Source: Alphaproteobacteria bacterium
Lineage (GTDB): Bacteria > Pseudomonadota > Alphaproteobacteria > Caulobacterales > Aquidulcibacteraceae
Direction: 5' to 3'
DNA: 64,000 bases
Assembly: GCA_016124655.1 (NCBI GenBank)
Contig: WGNI01000001.1
Location: forward strand, 496,001 to 560,000
The notes under the pieces were generated by a model, which saw only the letters and a program-made list of their open reading frames with translations, did no database searches and had not been told where the DNA came from. The position numbers and the translations under genes are program-made. Of this stretch, positions 1 through 8,925 are shown in pieces (the stretch's first letter is position 1; each line of letters opens with the position of its first letter).

Positions 1-1167
1 GCCGACGACGTTGTCCGCATCCGCGCTGACGACGATGTTCGGCGTGCCGGGATTGTTGTCATGGTCGAACGTGGTTCCCGGCGCCGCATTGTGTGCGATG
101 TCGTCCAAGAAAGAGTGCCCGGTGCGCAGCGCAAGCGAGGCGTCGACCGGCGCGCCGGGGGTTCCTGACATCGTCACCGGCGGCGGACCGGCGTCGACGA
201 CGATCTGCGGGAAGCCGGTGATCGGGTCAGGGATAAAATTGCCGTAGAGGTCGGTTACGAGGAGCGGCGCGTCGAGGACATCGAGATCGTCCAGTTCGAT
301 GCCGAGCAGATCGCGCGCCTGCTGCTTCACATCCGCCCACGTGGCCAAGCCGCCTTCTGGTCCGTTCAGCAGGCGCCCGGTGGCGACGGGGTGGCCGCCG
401 ACCATGATGTATTCGCGGTGGAAGACCTGGTGCGAGGCGTGGGACGTGTAGGTCTGGTTTTGATCGACGAAGGGCGTTGTGGTGTTGCGCGCTTCGCCGC
501 CAAACAGCGTGGCGCGGGTGACGACCATGAAGTTGGTCGGGCTGCCGGGCACATAGAGCGGATCATCCGGCTGCAGCGGCACGACGACCATGCCGTTGCC
601 GCCCTTCGTCACCAGGTCGAGGCCGTGATCGAAGAACTGGCCGAACAGCGTCATCCACGAGTTGAACGGCGCAGACAGGCCTTCGTCCGGCGCGCGGTTG
701 GCGATGAAGTTCAGATTGACGTCGTCTGCGGTGCCGAAGACGCCGTCGCGGCCGGGGCTGACCTGAATTTCCGGGAAGCCGAACGCGGAGGCTGCGTCGA
801 GCGCTGCGGGATTGTTGAAGGATTGGTCAACAATGAGGTTGGAGATGATGCGGGGATCGGCGTCGACAACATTGCCGGCGACCGGTCCGGTCAGGGCGTA
901 ATTGTTGTTGGAGACGCCAAGGAACGGGGCGTCGTCGCCTTCATTGCGGAAGCTGGCGGTCAGAAGGCGTGGAAAGGTCCGGTCGGCGGCGCCAAAACCC
1001 GTTTGCCCAGGCAGGAGATTGTTAAACGATCCGTCAACTGTCCGGACGCCCCAGGGCAATTCGGCGTTCGGAATGAGGCTGGTGAGCGACTGACCCGCCG
1101 CATGCGCTTCCGAAATCTTGATCTGCGCCAGAATGAACTCAAGGTCCGACCGGATGAGCGTAACCAT
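1..1167 (-). CDS. Animal-type haem peroxidase, truncated by the window edge
   Basis: The minus-strand frame is open from an ATG at 1167 to base 1 (389 codons), so this is the N-terminal part of a longer protein. Residues 171-186 contain FGQFFDHG, the distal-haem motif of the peroxidase-cyclooxygenase superfamily: Gln177, Asp180 and His181 correspond to the conserved Gln, haem-linking Asp and distal His. GVFGTADDV at about 142-150 and the NNPGTPN stretch near the edge recall the acidic, Gly-rich segments of the large bacterial members, which often end in calcium-binding repeats. No signal peptide is seen, which fits family members secreted by a C-terminal signal, but the C-terminus is outside the window. 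An AGGGGG ribosome-binding site lies just upstream of the ATG. The family is confident; the substrate is unknown. Confidence 0.85.
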   Translation of the reverse strand, partial: MVTLIRSDLEFILAQIKISEAHAAGQSLTSLIPNAELPWGVRTVDGSFNNLLPGQTGFGAADRTFPRLLTASFRNEGDDAPFLGVSNNNYALTGPVAGNVVDADPRIISNLIVDQSFNNPAALDAASAFGFPEIQVSPGRDGVFGTADDVNLNFIANRAPDEGLSAPFNSWMTLFGQFFDHGLDLVTKGGNGMVVVPLQPDDPLYVPGSPTNFMVVTRATLFGGEARNTTTPFVDQNQTYTSHASHQVFHREYIMVGGHPVATGRLLNGPEGGLATWADVKQQARDLLGIELDDLDVLDAPLLVTDLYGNFIPDPITGFPQIVVDAGPPPVTMSGTPGAPVDASLALRTGHSFLDDIAHNAAPGTTFDHDNNPGTPNIVVSADADNVVG

Positions 1168-1404
1168 CTTAGCCCCCTGCTGAGCCCTTCGAATGGGCTG
1201 CGTGCTTATTGCGACAGGGTTTGCGGGCGCCCCGGCCCATGCGCAAACCCGAAGGGCGCACCCTGGAGGCAAACTTTACAGTCTGGCAACTAAACGCCCC
1301 CGAAAGGGAATTTGGGGCTGCCTTTATCGCTTAATTTGCGAATTCCTGTTGCGCTTGCGAATTAACGTTACGAGAGGCCTGACGCGCCAACCGCGCGAAA
1401 AATC
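1168..1404. promoter_or_regulatory. Intergenic region with a paired direct repeat upstream of the peroxidase gene
   Basis: This 237-base gap separates two minus-strand genes and should hold the peroxidase promoter. Its right half is clearly more AT-rich than its surroundings. The 9-mer TTGCGAATT occurs at 1336-1344 and again at 1355-1363, 19 bases apart start to start, close to two helical turns. That spacing is typical of a regulator binding one face of the DNA. No coding region or strong terminator was seen. The regulatory role is inference. Confidence 0.4.
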
Positions 1405-2034
1405 TCAGGATTTTATGATGGCGCGCAGGCGTTCAGCCAGGGTTTCCGGCGGCGTTCCATAGGCCACCGCGTCCACCACGGCGCCGTTGCGATCGACGAG
1501 AAAGACGCTTGCCGTATGGTCAATCGTGTAGTCCCCGGTTTCAAGATCAACTTTACGCACCGTCACCTCAAAGGCTTCGGCGACGCGATCAATCTCTTCC
1601 CGCGCGCCGGTGAAGGCGCGGATGTTCGGACCGAAGGGCGTGACATAGTCATGCAGAACCTGAGGCGTATCGCGATCGGGATCGACGCTGATGAAATCAA
1701 TGGTCAGCGCGGCGCCCTGCGGCCCGAGCTTCTGCACCGCGTCAGTCAATTCATAAATGGTAACCGGGCAAATCACCGGACAATGGGTGAAGCCAAAGAA
1801 AACAGCGCGCGGCTGCCCATTGAGCCCACTCCATTCGACGCGTTCTCCTTCCGCGTTAACCAAGGTCGCGGTTTCGAGATCGCGGCCAAGATCGGCAAAC
1901 GCGATTGCGCTGGATTCGTCTGCGGGCGCTTCGGATTGGCGGTCTTGGCGCATGGCGAACAGCGCGCCCGCCGCGAGCGCGACGGCTGCTGCTCCGAACA
2001 CCGCTGTCCACATTAGAGTGCGTGCTCTCTTCAT
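1405..2034 (-). CDS. SCO1/SenC/PrrC-family copper chaperone
   Basis: This 209-residue protein has an N-terminal membrane anchor (about residues 9-27) and a periplasmic thioredoxin-like domain. The copper site is visible as CPVIC (Cys85 and Cys89, a CxxxC motif) and His173 in IDHTAS. SCO proteins deliver copper to the CuA centre of cytochrome c oxidase or act as thiol-disulfide reductases during its assembly. No oxidase gene is nearby, so the partner must be elsewhere. Length and motif order are normal for the family. The gene lies behind the phosphotransferase on the same strand but 130 bases away, so it probably has its own promoter. Confidence 0.92.
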   Translation of the reverse strand: MKRARTLMWTAVFGAAAVALAAGALFAMRQDRQSEAPADESSAIAFADLGRDLETATLVNAEGERVEWSGLNGQPRAVFFGFTHCPVICPVTIYELTDAVQKLGPQGAALTIDFISVDPDRDTPQVLHDYVTPFGPNIRAFTGAREEIDRVAEAFEVTVRKVDLETGDYTIDHTASVFLVDRNGAVVDAVAYGTPPETLAERLRAIIKS

Positions 2035-2164
2035 CGCCGGCCTTTATCCGCGTTCGCCCGCTATCGACTGCCCCGCCGAGGGCGCTACGCGCTCTTTTAC
2101 GTCGACGCCGCAATGTTTGGCAAAACGGCAACATTCAGCATGAGCCGCTTTATGCGGCGCAGCT

Positions 2165-3223
2165 TCACGCGCGGCCGTGCAGAATATCGAGCGCGAGCTG
2201 TGCGCGATCGGGCGTTCCGTTGATGGCGGGGCGATCGCTTGCGACCGCGCCGCTTAAGACGCGACGGTAGACCCCTTGCGCGATCGCAGCGAGGCGAAAC
2301 TGTCCAAACGCGACGTAGAAGCGCCAATCCTCGATCGCGTCGCGTCCCGTGCGGCGGCAATAGGCCTCGACAAACGCCTGTTCCGTCGGGATGCCGCTGG
2401 CGCCGAATTCAACGCCGTCGAGCGAGCCCCAACCTGGATCATGCGAACGCCAGAGACCCGCGACATAGCCGAGGTCGGCCAGCGGATGGCCGATGGTGCA
2501 CAATTCCCAATCCAGCACGGCGATGATGCGCGGTTCGGTTGGATGGAACATCACGTTCTCAAGCCGATAATCGCCGTGCGCGATGGCGACGGAGTCATCC
2601 TTCGGGATGCGCGCCGGCAATTCCTCGATCAACGCCTCCATGGCCGCGATGGGTTCGGATTCCGCGCCGCGATATTGCTTGATCCAGCGCGCGACCTGAC
2701 GCTCGAAATAGGCGCCGGCCTTGCCGAATCCCTCAAGGCCGATGCCGCGCCAATCCACCTGGTGCAGCTGCGCGAGACGCGCGTTCAGATCGTCATAGAT
2801 GGCCGCGCGTTCCGCCGGCTGCAGATCCGGCAGCGTCGCGTCGCGGAAGATGCGGCCGGGCAGATAATCCATGACGTAGAAATTCGTGCCGACGATCTCA
2901 GGCTCCTCGCACAGAAGGCGCATCGGCGCGGTGGGGAAGCCGACCGATTGGAGCGCTGATGCGACGCGATATTCCCGTTCGACCTGATGCGCGCTGGCCA
3001 GAAGCACGCCCGGCGGCTTCTTGCGCAGCACGAAACGCTTGGCGTTCGCGCCATCGCCGGCCGTCAGCAGAAAGGTCGGGTTGGAGGCGCCGCCGCGAAA
3101 CTGCTGCACGCGCATCGGCGGCGAAAAATCTTCCAGCCGCGCCAACAAATAGGCCTGCAGTTTCGCTTCATCGAACGCATGCGCCGGCGCGACGGGGCCA
3201 ACGGGCGGATCATCGACAAACAT
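2165..3223 (-). CDS. APH/ACAD10-like phosphotransferase family protein
   Basis: The 352-residue protein has the aminoglycoside/choline kinase-like fold seen in the kinase part of ACAD10/ACAD11. Diagnostic stretches are GGASNPTF near residue 45 (nucleotide loop), HGDYRLEN at about 215 (Brenner-type catalytic loop) and VLDWELCTIGHPLADL at about 235 (metal-binding Asp). Family members in bacteria are linked to CoA/hydroxy-acid metabolism rather than antibiotic resistance. The ATG at 3221-3223 overlaps the stop codon of the upstream serine hydrolase (ATGA), so the two are translationally coupled. Substrate is not predictable from sequence. Confidence 0.85.
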   Translation of the reverse strand: MFVDDPPVGPVAPAHAFDEAKLQAYLLARLEDFSPPMRVQQFRGGASNPTFLLTAGDGANAKRFVLRKKPPGVLLASAHQVEREYRVASALQSVGFPTAPMRLLCEEPEIVGTNFYVMDYLPGRIFRDATLPDLQPAERAAIYDDLNARLAQLHQVDWRGIGLEGFGKAGAYFERQVARWIKQYRGAESEPIAAMEALIEELPARIPKDDSVAIAHGDYRLENVMFHPTEPRIIAVLDWELCTIGHPLADLGYVAGLWRSHDPGWGSLDGVEFGASGIPTEQAFVEAYCRRTGRDAIEDWRFYVAFGQFRLAAIAQGVYRRVLSGAVASDRPAINGTPDRAQLALDILHGRA

Positions 3224-4398
3224 CAGGCACGTCCAAGCGCGTCGTACACCGCTGTCTCAAAGTCGAGATACGCCGCAATGGCGCGGTCATCGGCAAACGG
3301 GACAAGCTGCGCCAGGAACACGCCGCACACGCCCGTCGCCGGGTCGATCCAGTAGAATGAGTTCGCCAGGCCCGCCCAGGCCAACGAACCCGCCGCCCTG
3401 CCCGTCGGGGCGCGCTCATGATTGATCATGAAGGCGAGGCTCCAGCTCTTTTCCATGCCGGGGAAAAACTCTGAATCGCGCGACATGGGCGTGTTGGACG
3501 GAATGGGGCGTACGCGCAGATCGCCCATCTGGTTGGTGGACAGCGCAGTCACGGTTTCCGCGCTGAGGAGCCGATTGCCGCTGCACTTGCCGCCATGCAG
3601 GATCATTTGCAGGAACGTCAAATAATCGCCGGCGGTGGAGTAGAGGCCGCCGCCGCCGGACTCATAATCAGCGACCGGGCTCATCTCAAACGGCATCGGC
3701 GCAAGCGCGCCATCGGGCAAGCGCACATGCATGCCGGCCTGACGCGCGCGCATGTCGTCGTTGGGGGCAAACGCCGTGCTGCTCATTCCAAGCGGCAAGA
3801 AGATATTCTCGCTGAGGAATTGTCCCAGCGTCTTGCCGCTGACGGCTTCAACCAGAAGGCCAGCCCAGTCCGTGTTGACGCCATATTCCCAGCGCTCGCC
3901 AGGGTCGAAGATCAGCGGCGCCGTCAGCGTGGCGCGCTTGCCTTCCAGCATCGGCGGCAGGCCCAGAGCGGAGATCGACTTTTCGACGTCGGCGCTGAAC
4001 AGCTCGTAGCCGAAGCCGGCGCTGTGCGTGAGCAGCGCACGCGCCGTCACCGGCCGCCGCGGCGCCCGCGTGATCGGCCGGCCGTTGGCGTCAAAGCCCG
4101 TCAGCACGCCGATATCGCCGATCGCGGGGATGTAGTGTTTCGCCGGCGCGTCGAGATCAAGGGCGCCGCGCTCGGCCAGCATGGCGGCCGCGGTGGACGT
4201 CAGCGCCTTGGTCATTGATGCGATCCAGAAGGTCGTGTCGCTCGTCATGGGCGCGTCCGCGGCGACGCTGCGGCGCCCCGCCGCGCCTTCGAAGATCACG
4301 CCGCCGCGATCGGCGCACATTGCGACAGCGCCGGCCAACGCGCCGGATGCGGCGGCCTTGTCGAGGGCTGTCTGGACGCTCGCCACGTTCACGCTCAT
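3223..4398 (-). CDS. Serine hydrolase, beta-lactamase/EstB class C family
   Basis: This 391-residue protein has the class C beta-lactamase/penicillin-binding fold used by many esterases. The SxxK nucleophile motif is SMTK in the segment IASMTKALTS (about residues 59-68), and YGVN at about 175 supplies the Tyr-x-Asn element. No signal peptide is seen, suggesting a cytoplasmic esterase or amidase rather than a secreted beta-lactamase. It heads a two-gene operon with the APH-like kinase. The 111-base gap to the divergent monooxygenase gene probably holds promoters for both directions. Confidence 0.87.
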   Translation of the reverse strand: MSVNVASVQTALDKAAASGALAGAVAMCADRGGVIFEGAAGRRSVAADAPMTSDTTFWIASMTKALTSTAAAMLAERGALDLDAPAKHYIPAIGDIGVLTGFDANGRPITRAPRRPVTARALLTHSAGFGYELFSADVEKSISALGLPPMLEGKRATLTAPLIFDPGERWEYGVNTDWAGLLVEAVSGKTLGQFLSENIFLPLGMSSTAFAPNDDMRARQAGMHVRLPDGALAPMPFEMSPVADYESGGGGLYSTAGDYLTFLQMILHGGKCSGNRLLSAETVTALSTNQMGDLRVRPIPSNTPMSRDSEFFPGMEKSWSLAFMINHERAPTGRAAGSLAWAGLANSFYWIDPATGVCGVFLAQLVPFADDRAIAAYLDFETAVYDALGRA

Positions 4399-4509
4399 CG
4401 CCGGCTCCTGTGCTGTCTCTTCGGACGCTAGGCCGCAGGCGCGTCCCCCGCAACGCGCATTTGTGGCGCCTTAAGGTCATGCGCTAATCTCGTCGTCAGG
4501 AGGCAGTGC

Positions 4510-5847
4510 ATGGCGTTCGACGGCGCGACGAAACCCAAGACGTGCATCATCGGGGCGGGGTGCTCCGGCTTCACGATGGCCAAGCGGCTGAAAGATCATG
4601 ATTTGCCGTACGATTGCTTCGAGATGTCGGACGCGATCGGCGGCAATTGGTATTATCAGAACCCGAACGGGGCATCGTCGTGCTACCAAAGCCTGCATAT
4701 CGACACGTCGAAATGGCGGCTGGCGTTTGAGGATTTTCCCGTACCCGCCGATTGGCCGGATTTTCCCCACCACTCGCAGCTCTTGCAATACTTCAATGAC
4801 TACGTCGATCATTTCGGCCTGCGCGACACGATCACCTTCAACACGGCGGTGACGGATTGCGTGCGCAAGGACGACGGCCGCTGGCGCGTGTTTCTGTCGA
4901 ACGGCGAGGTGCGGGAGTACGATGCGATCGCGGTGGCCAACGGCCATCACTGGGACGCCCGCCTGCCCCGCTATCCGGGCGCGTTCGACGGCTACCAAGT
5001 GCACTCGCACTATTATCGAAACCCGTTCGACCCTTACGATTTCCGCGACAAGGCCGTGATGGTCGTCGGGGCCGGCAATTCCGCGATGGATATCTCCTCG
5101 GAATTGTCGCAACGGCCGCTGGCGAAGCGCCTTTTCATCTCCATGCGCCGCGGCGTGTGGGTGTTGCCGAAATATCTGAACGGCAAAGTCGCCGACAAGG
5201 CTGTTCTCCCCGCCTGGATGCCGACGACGATGGGCCGCGCGCTGGCGCGTTCGAAGATCAAGAAGTCCATTGGGCGCATGGAGGATTATGGGCTGCCGAA
5301 GCCGGATCACGAGCCGCTGGACGGCCACCCATCGGTTTCGGGCGAGTTTCTCACGCGGGTCGGCTGCGGCGACATCACGCCGAAACCCGGCATCGAGCGT
5401 CTCGACGGCGATGGCGTCATCTTCACCGACGGCACGCGCGAAGCGATCGACGCGATCATCTGGGCCACGGGCTACAATGTCTCGTTCCCGTTTTTCAAGC
5501 AGGACGAGCTCACGCCGCGGGACAACGTCTTTCCGCTCTTCAAGCGCATGGTGAAGCCAGGCGTGGAGACCGTCTTCTTCCTGGGCCTCGCGCAGCCCCT
5601 GCCGACGCTCGTCAATTTCGCGGAGCAGCAATCAAAGCTGGTCGCAGCAGCGCTGCTGGGGCGCTATGCGTTTCCCTCACGCGACGAGATGCAGCGCGTC
5701 ACCGCCGCTGACGAAGCGATGCATCTGGGCCACTTCTATGACAGCCCGCGCCATCGCATGCAGGTGGATTTCCACGTCTATGTGCGGGATCTGATGAAAG
5801 AGATCGAGCGCGGGGCAAAGCGCGATGGGGCGCAGGCGGCCGCGTAA
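4510..5847 (+). CDS. Flavin-containing monooxygenase
   Basis: The 445-residue enzyme contains an N-terminal FAD-binding GAGCSG loop (about residues 16-21), a second Rossmann motif GAGNSAMD for NADPH (about 191-198), and between them the FMO fingerprint FDGYQVHSHYY, followed by WATGYN near 325. This is the Class B NAD(P)H/O2 monooxygenase pattern, used for oxygenating soft nucleophiles or ketones. AGGAGG about 8 bases upstream supports the ATG at 4510. It is divergent from the serine hydrolase/kinase pair, which could form a shared catabolic unit, but the substrate is unknown. Confidence 0.92.
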   Translation: MAFDGATKPKTCIIGAGCSGFTMAKRLKDHDLPYDCFEMSDAIGGNWYYQNPNGASSCYQSLHIDTSKWRLAFEDFPVPADWPDFPHHSQLLQYFNDYVDHFGLRDTITFNTAVTDCVRKDDGRWRVFLSNGEVREYDAIAVANGHHWDARLPRYPGAFDGYQVHSHYYRNPFDPYDFRDKAVMVVGAGNSAMDISSELSQRPLAKRLFISMRRGVWVLPKYLNGKVADKAVLPAWMPTTMGRALARSKIKKSIGRMEDYGLPKPDHEPLDGHPSVSGEFLTRVGCGDITPKPGIERLDGDGVIFTDGTREAIDAIIWATGYNVSFPFFKQDELTPRDNVFPLFKRMVKPGVETVFFLGLAQPLPTLVNFAEQQSKLVAAALLGRYAFPSRDEMQRVTAADEAMHLGHFYDSPRHRMQVDFHVYVRDLMKEIERGAKRDGAQAAA

Positions 5848-5851
5848 GCGG

Positions 5852-6613
5852 TCAAATCCGGATCGATAGCGGCCCGAGCTCGAGAAGCGTGACCTTCTGC
5901 CGGCGCGGCTCGGGAAAGTCCGCATGCGTGCGCGGCGCGTGTTTCAAGAGCTCGCGCGCGGAGACTGCGGGATCATTTTCGGCCGGCGGGGGAAGCGCGT
6001 CCAAATCCAATTCGGCGGCCGGCTTGGCATGCATGTGGGCCGAGGCGGCGACAGCTTCGGTCTGGGCCGCCTGCTCGCCCTGGCGGCGGACGCGCGCGCC
6101 GTTGCGGGTTTCGTGCACGCTGCGCGGCGCGGCGGCGGGGGCTGCGCCGCCTGCCGTCGGCGCGAGCGCGCTGGCGATCGCCAAAGCGCCTGCGGCGGCC
6201 TGGAATGGAGACCGTTTCGACGCCTCCGCTTTCGCTTCCCTGCCCGCCTCCATCGCCGCAAGCAGTGCGGGCAATCCGCCGCTGCGCCAATCGACGGCGT
6301 CGGCCTGAACGCCCAAATCCGCAGGCCATGGCGTGTCGTCGGTGCGCACGAGGATCGCGCGCCGCACATGGGCGCACAATTCGAAGAGCTCTCCGCGCGC
6401 GCGTTCAGCGGCAAGCGCGCTCCACACCACGATCGCGTTCATGTGGCCGAGCGACAATTCGCCGGCGCGTTCGCCGATCACGATGCGCGCGAGCACCCGG
6501 TCGCCCAGCGCTTGAGCCACCGGCGGCGCGCCGGGATCGTCCTTGGCGTGGGCCAGCACCGCGAACACTGGCTGCTCCCTTGGTTCGGCGCCGCTCTCTG
6601 CGCGGCTTGGCAC
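5852..6613 (-). CDS. Unrecognised protein with a weak TIR-like N-terminal pattern
   Basis: This 253-residue ORF is not firmly recognised. Residues 15-120 alternate short hydrophobic strands and helices: VFAVLAH, RVLARIVIG, NAIVVWSALAAERARGE, RAILVRTDD.PWP, and AVDWRSGGLPALLAAM. The VVWS strand followed by an acidic helix and a later VDW/ALLAAM end resembles the second half of bacterial TIR domains, but the BB-loop region is short. Residues about 135-155 are a weakly hydrophobic Ala-rich stretch; the remainder is Ala/Pro/charged low complexity. It ends 4 bases after the monooxygenase stop and its 5' end faces the cobalamin riboswitch. The ORF is probably real; the fold assignment is speculative. 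Confidence 0.5.
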   Translation of the reverse strand: MPSRAESGAEPREQPVFAVLAHAKDDPGAPPVAQALGDRVLARIVIGERAGELSLGHMNAIVVWSALAAERARGELFELCAHVRRAILVRTDDTPWPADLGVQADAVDWRSGGLPALLAAMEAGREAKAEASKRSPFQAAAGALAIASALAPTAGGAAPAAAPRSVHETRNGARVRRQGEQAAQTEAVAASAHMHAKPAAELDLDALPPPAENDPAVSARELLKHAPRTHADFPEPRRQKVTLLELGPLSIRI

Positions 6614-6750
6614 GACATTGCCGTTGAACAGCGCTCAGGCGCAACCGCCCACACCCGCCGTCGCGCACGCAAGCGCAAAGGGTCTGTGGAAAACTTTCCG
6701 ATCCGGACGGCGCTGGACAGGCCGCGCGAGGCGCGTATACCGCGACGCAG

Positions 6751-6925
6751 TCGGTCCCTGCTTGCGCAGGGTGAATAGGGAACGCGGTGCGAGGGCTCCC
6801 CTCCATGCCGCGGCTGTGCCTGCAACCGTAACCGGGAAGCGCATCCCCCTCGCGCGCCACTGAGCCATTGGGCTCGGGAAGGCCGGGGATCCGCGATGAT
6901 CCGGGAGCCGGGAGACCTGCCGACG
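6751..6925 (+). promoter_or_regulatory. Cobalamin riboswitch
   Basis: The leader of the btu operon contains the conserved elements of the adenosylcobalamin riboswitch in order: a GTGAATAGGGAA segment at about 6771-6782, GCTGTGCCTGCAACCGTAA at about 6813-6831, the B12-box core GCCACTG at 6856-6862, CGGGAAGGC at about 6875, and the closing GAGCCGGGAGACCTGCC at 6905-6921. About 110 bases follow before the receptor start, enough for an expression platform. Binding of cobalamin should repress the downstream uptake genes. Ends are approximate. Confidence 0.93.
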
Positions 6926-7036
6926 CCGTCGCTCTGCTCCCGGCCAGGACCAGCCGGAGGCGCGGGGGTTTACCTCGAGAAGCGGCATCACAGGCCGTGC
7001 GCGAATGGTTCGCGCGCGGCGCTTGGAGATGACGCT

Positions 7037-8917
7037 ATGCGGACCATCGTTTTCACGTTTCTTGGGGCTGTCTTGTTGGCTGCCCCTGCTCTGGCGCAAG
7101 ACACCGACGCCGACATCATCGTCACCGCCTCCCGCGGCGGCAGCGCGCCGGCCGATTTATGGGGCGGCTCGGCGACGATTTTCTCTTCTGATGAGATCGA
7201 AACGCGCCAGGTGCGCGTCGTGGCCGACATTCTGCGCGATGCGCCGGGCGTCAGCGTCAGCCGTCTCGGCGGCGTGGGCAGCCAAACGCAGATCCGCATC
7301 CGCGGAACCGAGGCCAACCACACGCTCGTGCTGATCGACGGCATCGAAGCCAGCGATCCGTTTCAAGGCGAGTTCGACTTCGCGGCGCTGAACGCCGATG
7401 AAGCCGCGCGCATCGAAGTGCTGCGCGGCGCGCAGTCGGCGCTATATGGCTCCGACGCGATCGGCGGTGTGGTGCATTATCAAACGCTGTCGGGCGCGGA
7501 AGCGCCGGGGTGGCGGGGTCGCGTTGAAGGCGGCTCGTTTGAGACGTTCGACGCCGCCGCGCGCTGGGCGGGCGTTGCGGGGCCGCTCGACTTTGCGCTC
7601 TCCGGCGCATTCTCAGAAACAGGGGGATCGAACATCGCGCGCAGCGGCGATGAAGATGACGGCGCGCAGACGAAGTCCGTGCATGCGCGGCTTGGGTTTG
7701 ACGTTTCTCCTGTTCTGACGCTGCGCGCGATCGGACGCTATGTCGGATCGGAAGCCGACACCGACCCGCAGGATTTCTTCACGGGCTTTGTCGTTGACAG
7801 CACCGGCTATCGCACGCGGCAGCAGGCGCGCTACGGCCTCGTCGGCGCACGCCTGGAGACGCTTTCGGGCCGCTGGACGCATGACCTCTCCGCACAAGTC
7901 ACGGACGTCGAACGGCGCAATGACGATCCCTTCTTTGCGTTCTTCACCGACGGCCGGCGGGAAAAGGTTTCGTATGTCTCAAACTTTACGGTCCAGGGCG
8001 CAGACGCCTCGCACGCTCTGACCGGCGCAATCGATTACGAACGAGAGACCTATCGCAACGTGCCGGTCGGCGCGGCCGGCCCTGAAAACGCAGAGCGCGC
8101 GCTGGAGACGACGGGGCTGGTCGCGCAGTATCGCTTCGCATGGCGCGACCAGTTCGGGTTTGGCGCTGCGGTTCGCCATGACGCCAATGACCGCTTCGAG
8201 GACGCGACCACCTTGCGCGCGGACGCGTCGTATCGGTTCGCGACGGGAACGCGCGTGCGCGGCGCATACGCCACGGGCGTCAAGAACCCGACCAATTTTG
8301 AATTGTTCGGGTTCGATCCAACGAGCTTCCTCGGCAATCCCGATCTCAAGCCGGAGACATCGGAAGGCTGGGAGCTTGGCGCAGAGCAATCCATCGGCCC
8401 GGCGCGCATTGGCGTGACGTACTTCTCCGCGGAGCTGGAAGACGAAATCTTCACCAGCTTTGGCGGCCCGCCGAACTTTCTTTCAACGGCCGACAATCGG
8501 ACAACGTCGTCAAAACAAGACGGCGTCGAAGCGTTCGCGCAAGTCGACATCGGCGCGGGATGGACGCTGGAGGCGGCCTATGCCTGGCTTGATGCAGAAG
8601 AGAACGGCGCGCGGGAAATTCGCCGGCCCGAACATTCCGGCAGCGTCAATCTTGCGTGGCGCGGGGCGCGCGGCGGCGCATATCTCACGGTGCGCTATAA
8701 CGGCGAAACGGAAGACGACGCGTTCATCACTTTCCCCGCAACGCGCGTGACGCAGGATGCGTACGCGCTCGTGAATGTCGGCGGCGATTGGCGGCTGAGC
8801 GAGGCGGTGTCGCTCCATGGACGTGTGGAGAATGCGCTCGATGAGACCTACGAGGACGTGTTCTCGTACGCCACGCCGGGCGCGGCGGGCTTCGTCGGCC
8901 TGAAAGCGGCGTTCTAA
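7037..8917 (+). CDS. btuB: TonB-dependent vitamin B12 outer-membrane receptor
   Basis: The 626-residue protein starts with a signal peptide (MRTIVFTFLGAVLLAAPALAQ), a TonB box-like DADIIVTA, and a plug domain with VADILRDAPGVSVSR and QIRIRGTEANHTLVLIDG. The rest is a 22-strand-type barrel ending in Phe (GLKAAF), as expected for BAM recognition. The start at 7037 is chosen because GGAGA lies about 8 bases upstream and the signal peptide begins there; an in-frame ATG at 6896 would fall inside the riboswitch. Control by the cobalamin riboswitch and the downstream BtuFCD genes make B12 or another corrinoid the expected substrate. Confidence 0.92.
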   Translation: MRTIVFTFLGAVLLAAPALAQDTDADIIVTASRGGSAPADLWGGSATIFSSDEIETRQVRVVADILRDAPGVSVSRLGGVGSQTQIRIRGTEANHTLVLIDGIEASDPFQGEFDFAALNADEAARIEVLRGAQSALYGSDAIGGVVHYQTLSGAEAPGWRGRVEGGSFETFDAAARWAGVAGPLDFALSGAFSETGGSNIARSGDEDDGAQTKSVHARLGFDVSPVLTLRAIGRYVGSEADTDPQDFFTGFVVDSTGYRTRQQARYGLVGARLETLSGRWTHDLSAQVTDVERRNDDPFFAFFTDGRREKVSYVSNFTVQGADASHALTGAIDYERETYRNVPVGAAGPENAERALETTGLVAQYRFAWRDQFGFGAAVRHDANDRFEDATTLRADASYRFATGTRVRGAYATGVKNPTNFELFGFDPTSFLGNPDLKPETSEGWELGAEQSIGPARIGVTYFSAELEDEIFTSFGGPPNFLSTADNRTTSSKQDGVEAFAQVDIGAGWTLEAAYAWLDAEENGAREIRRPEHSGSVNLAWRGARGGAYLTVRYNGETEDDAFITFPATRVTQDAYALVNVGGDWRLSEAVSLHGRVENALDETYEDVFSYATPGAAGFVGLKAAF

Positions 8918-8925
8918 GGTTTTGC

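Noticed and set aside
391-1293. Plus-strand open frame of 300 codons
   Set aside because: It is antisense to the peroxidase gene, which has recognised motifs on the minus strand.
2165-3223. Aminoglycoside resistance kinase
   Set aside because: The motifs fit the ACAD10-like group and the neighbours are metabolic; no resistance context.
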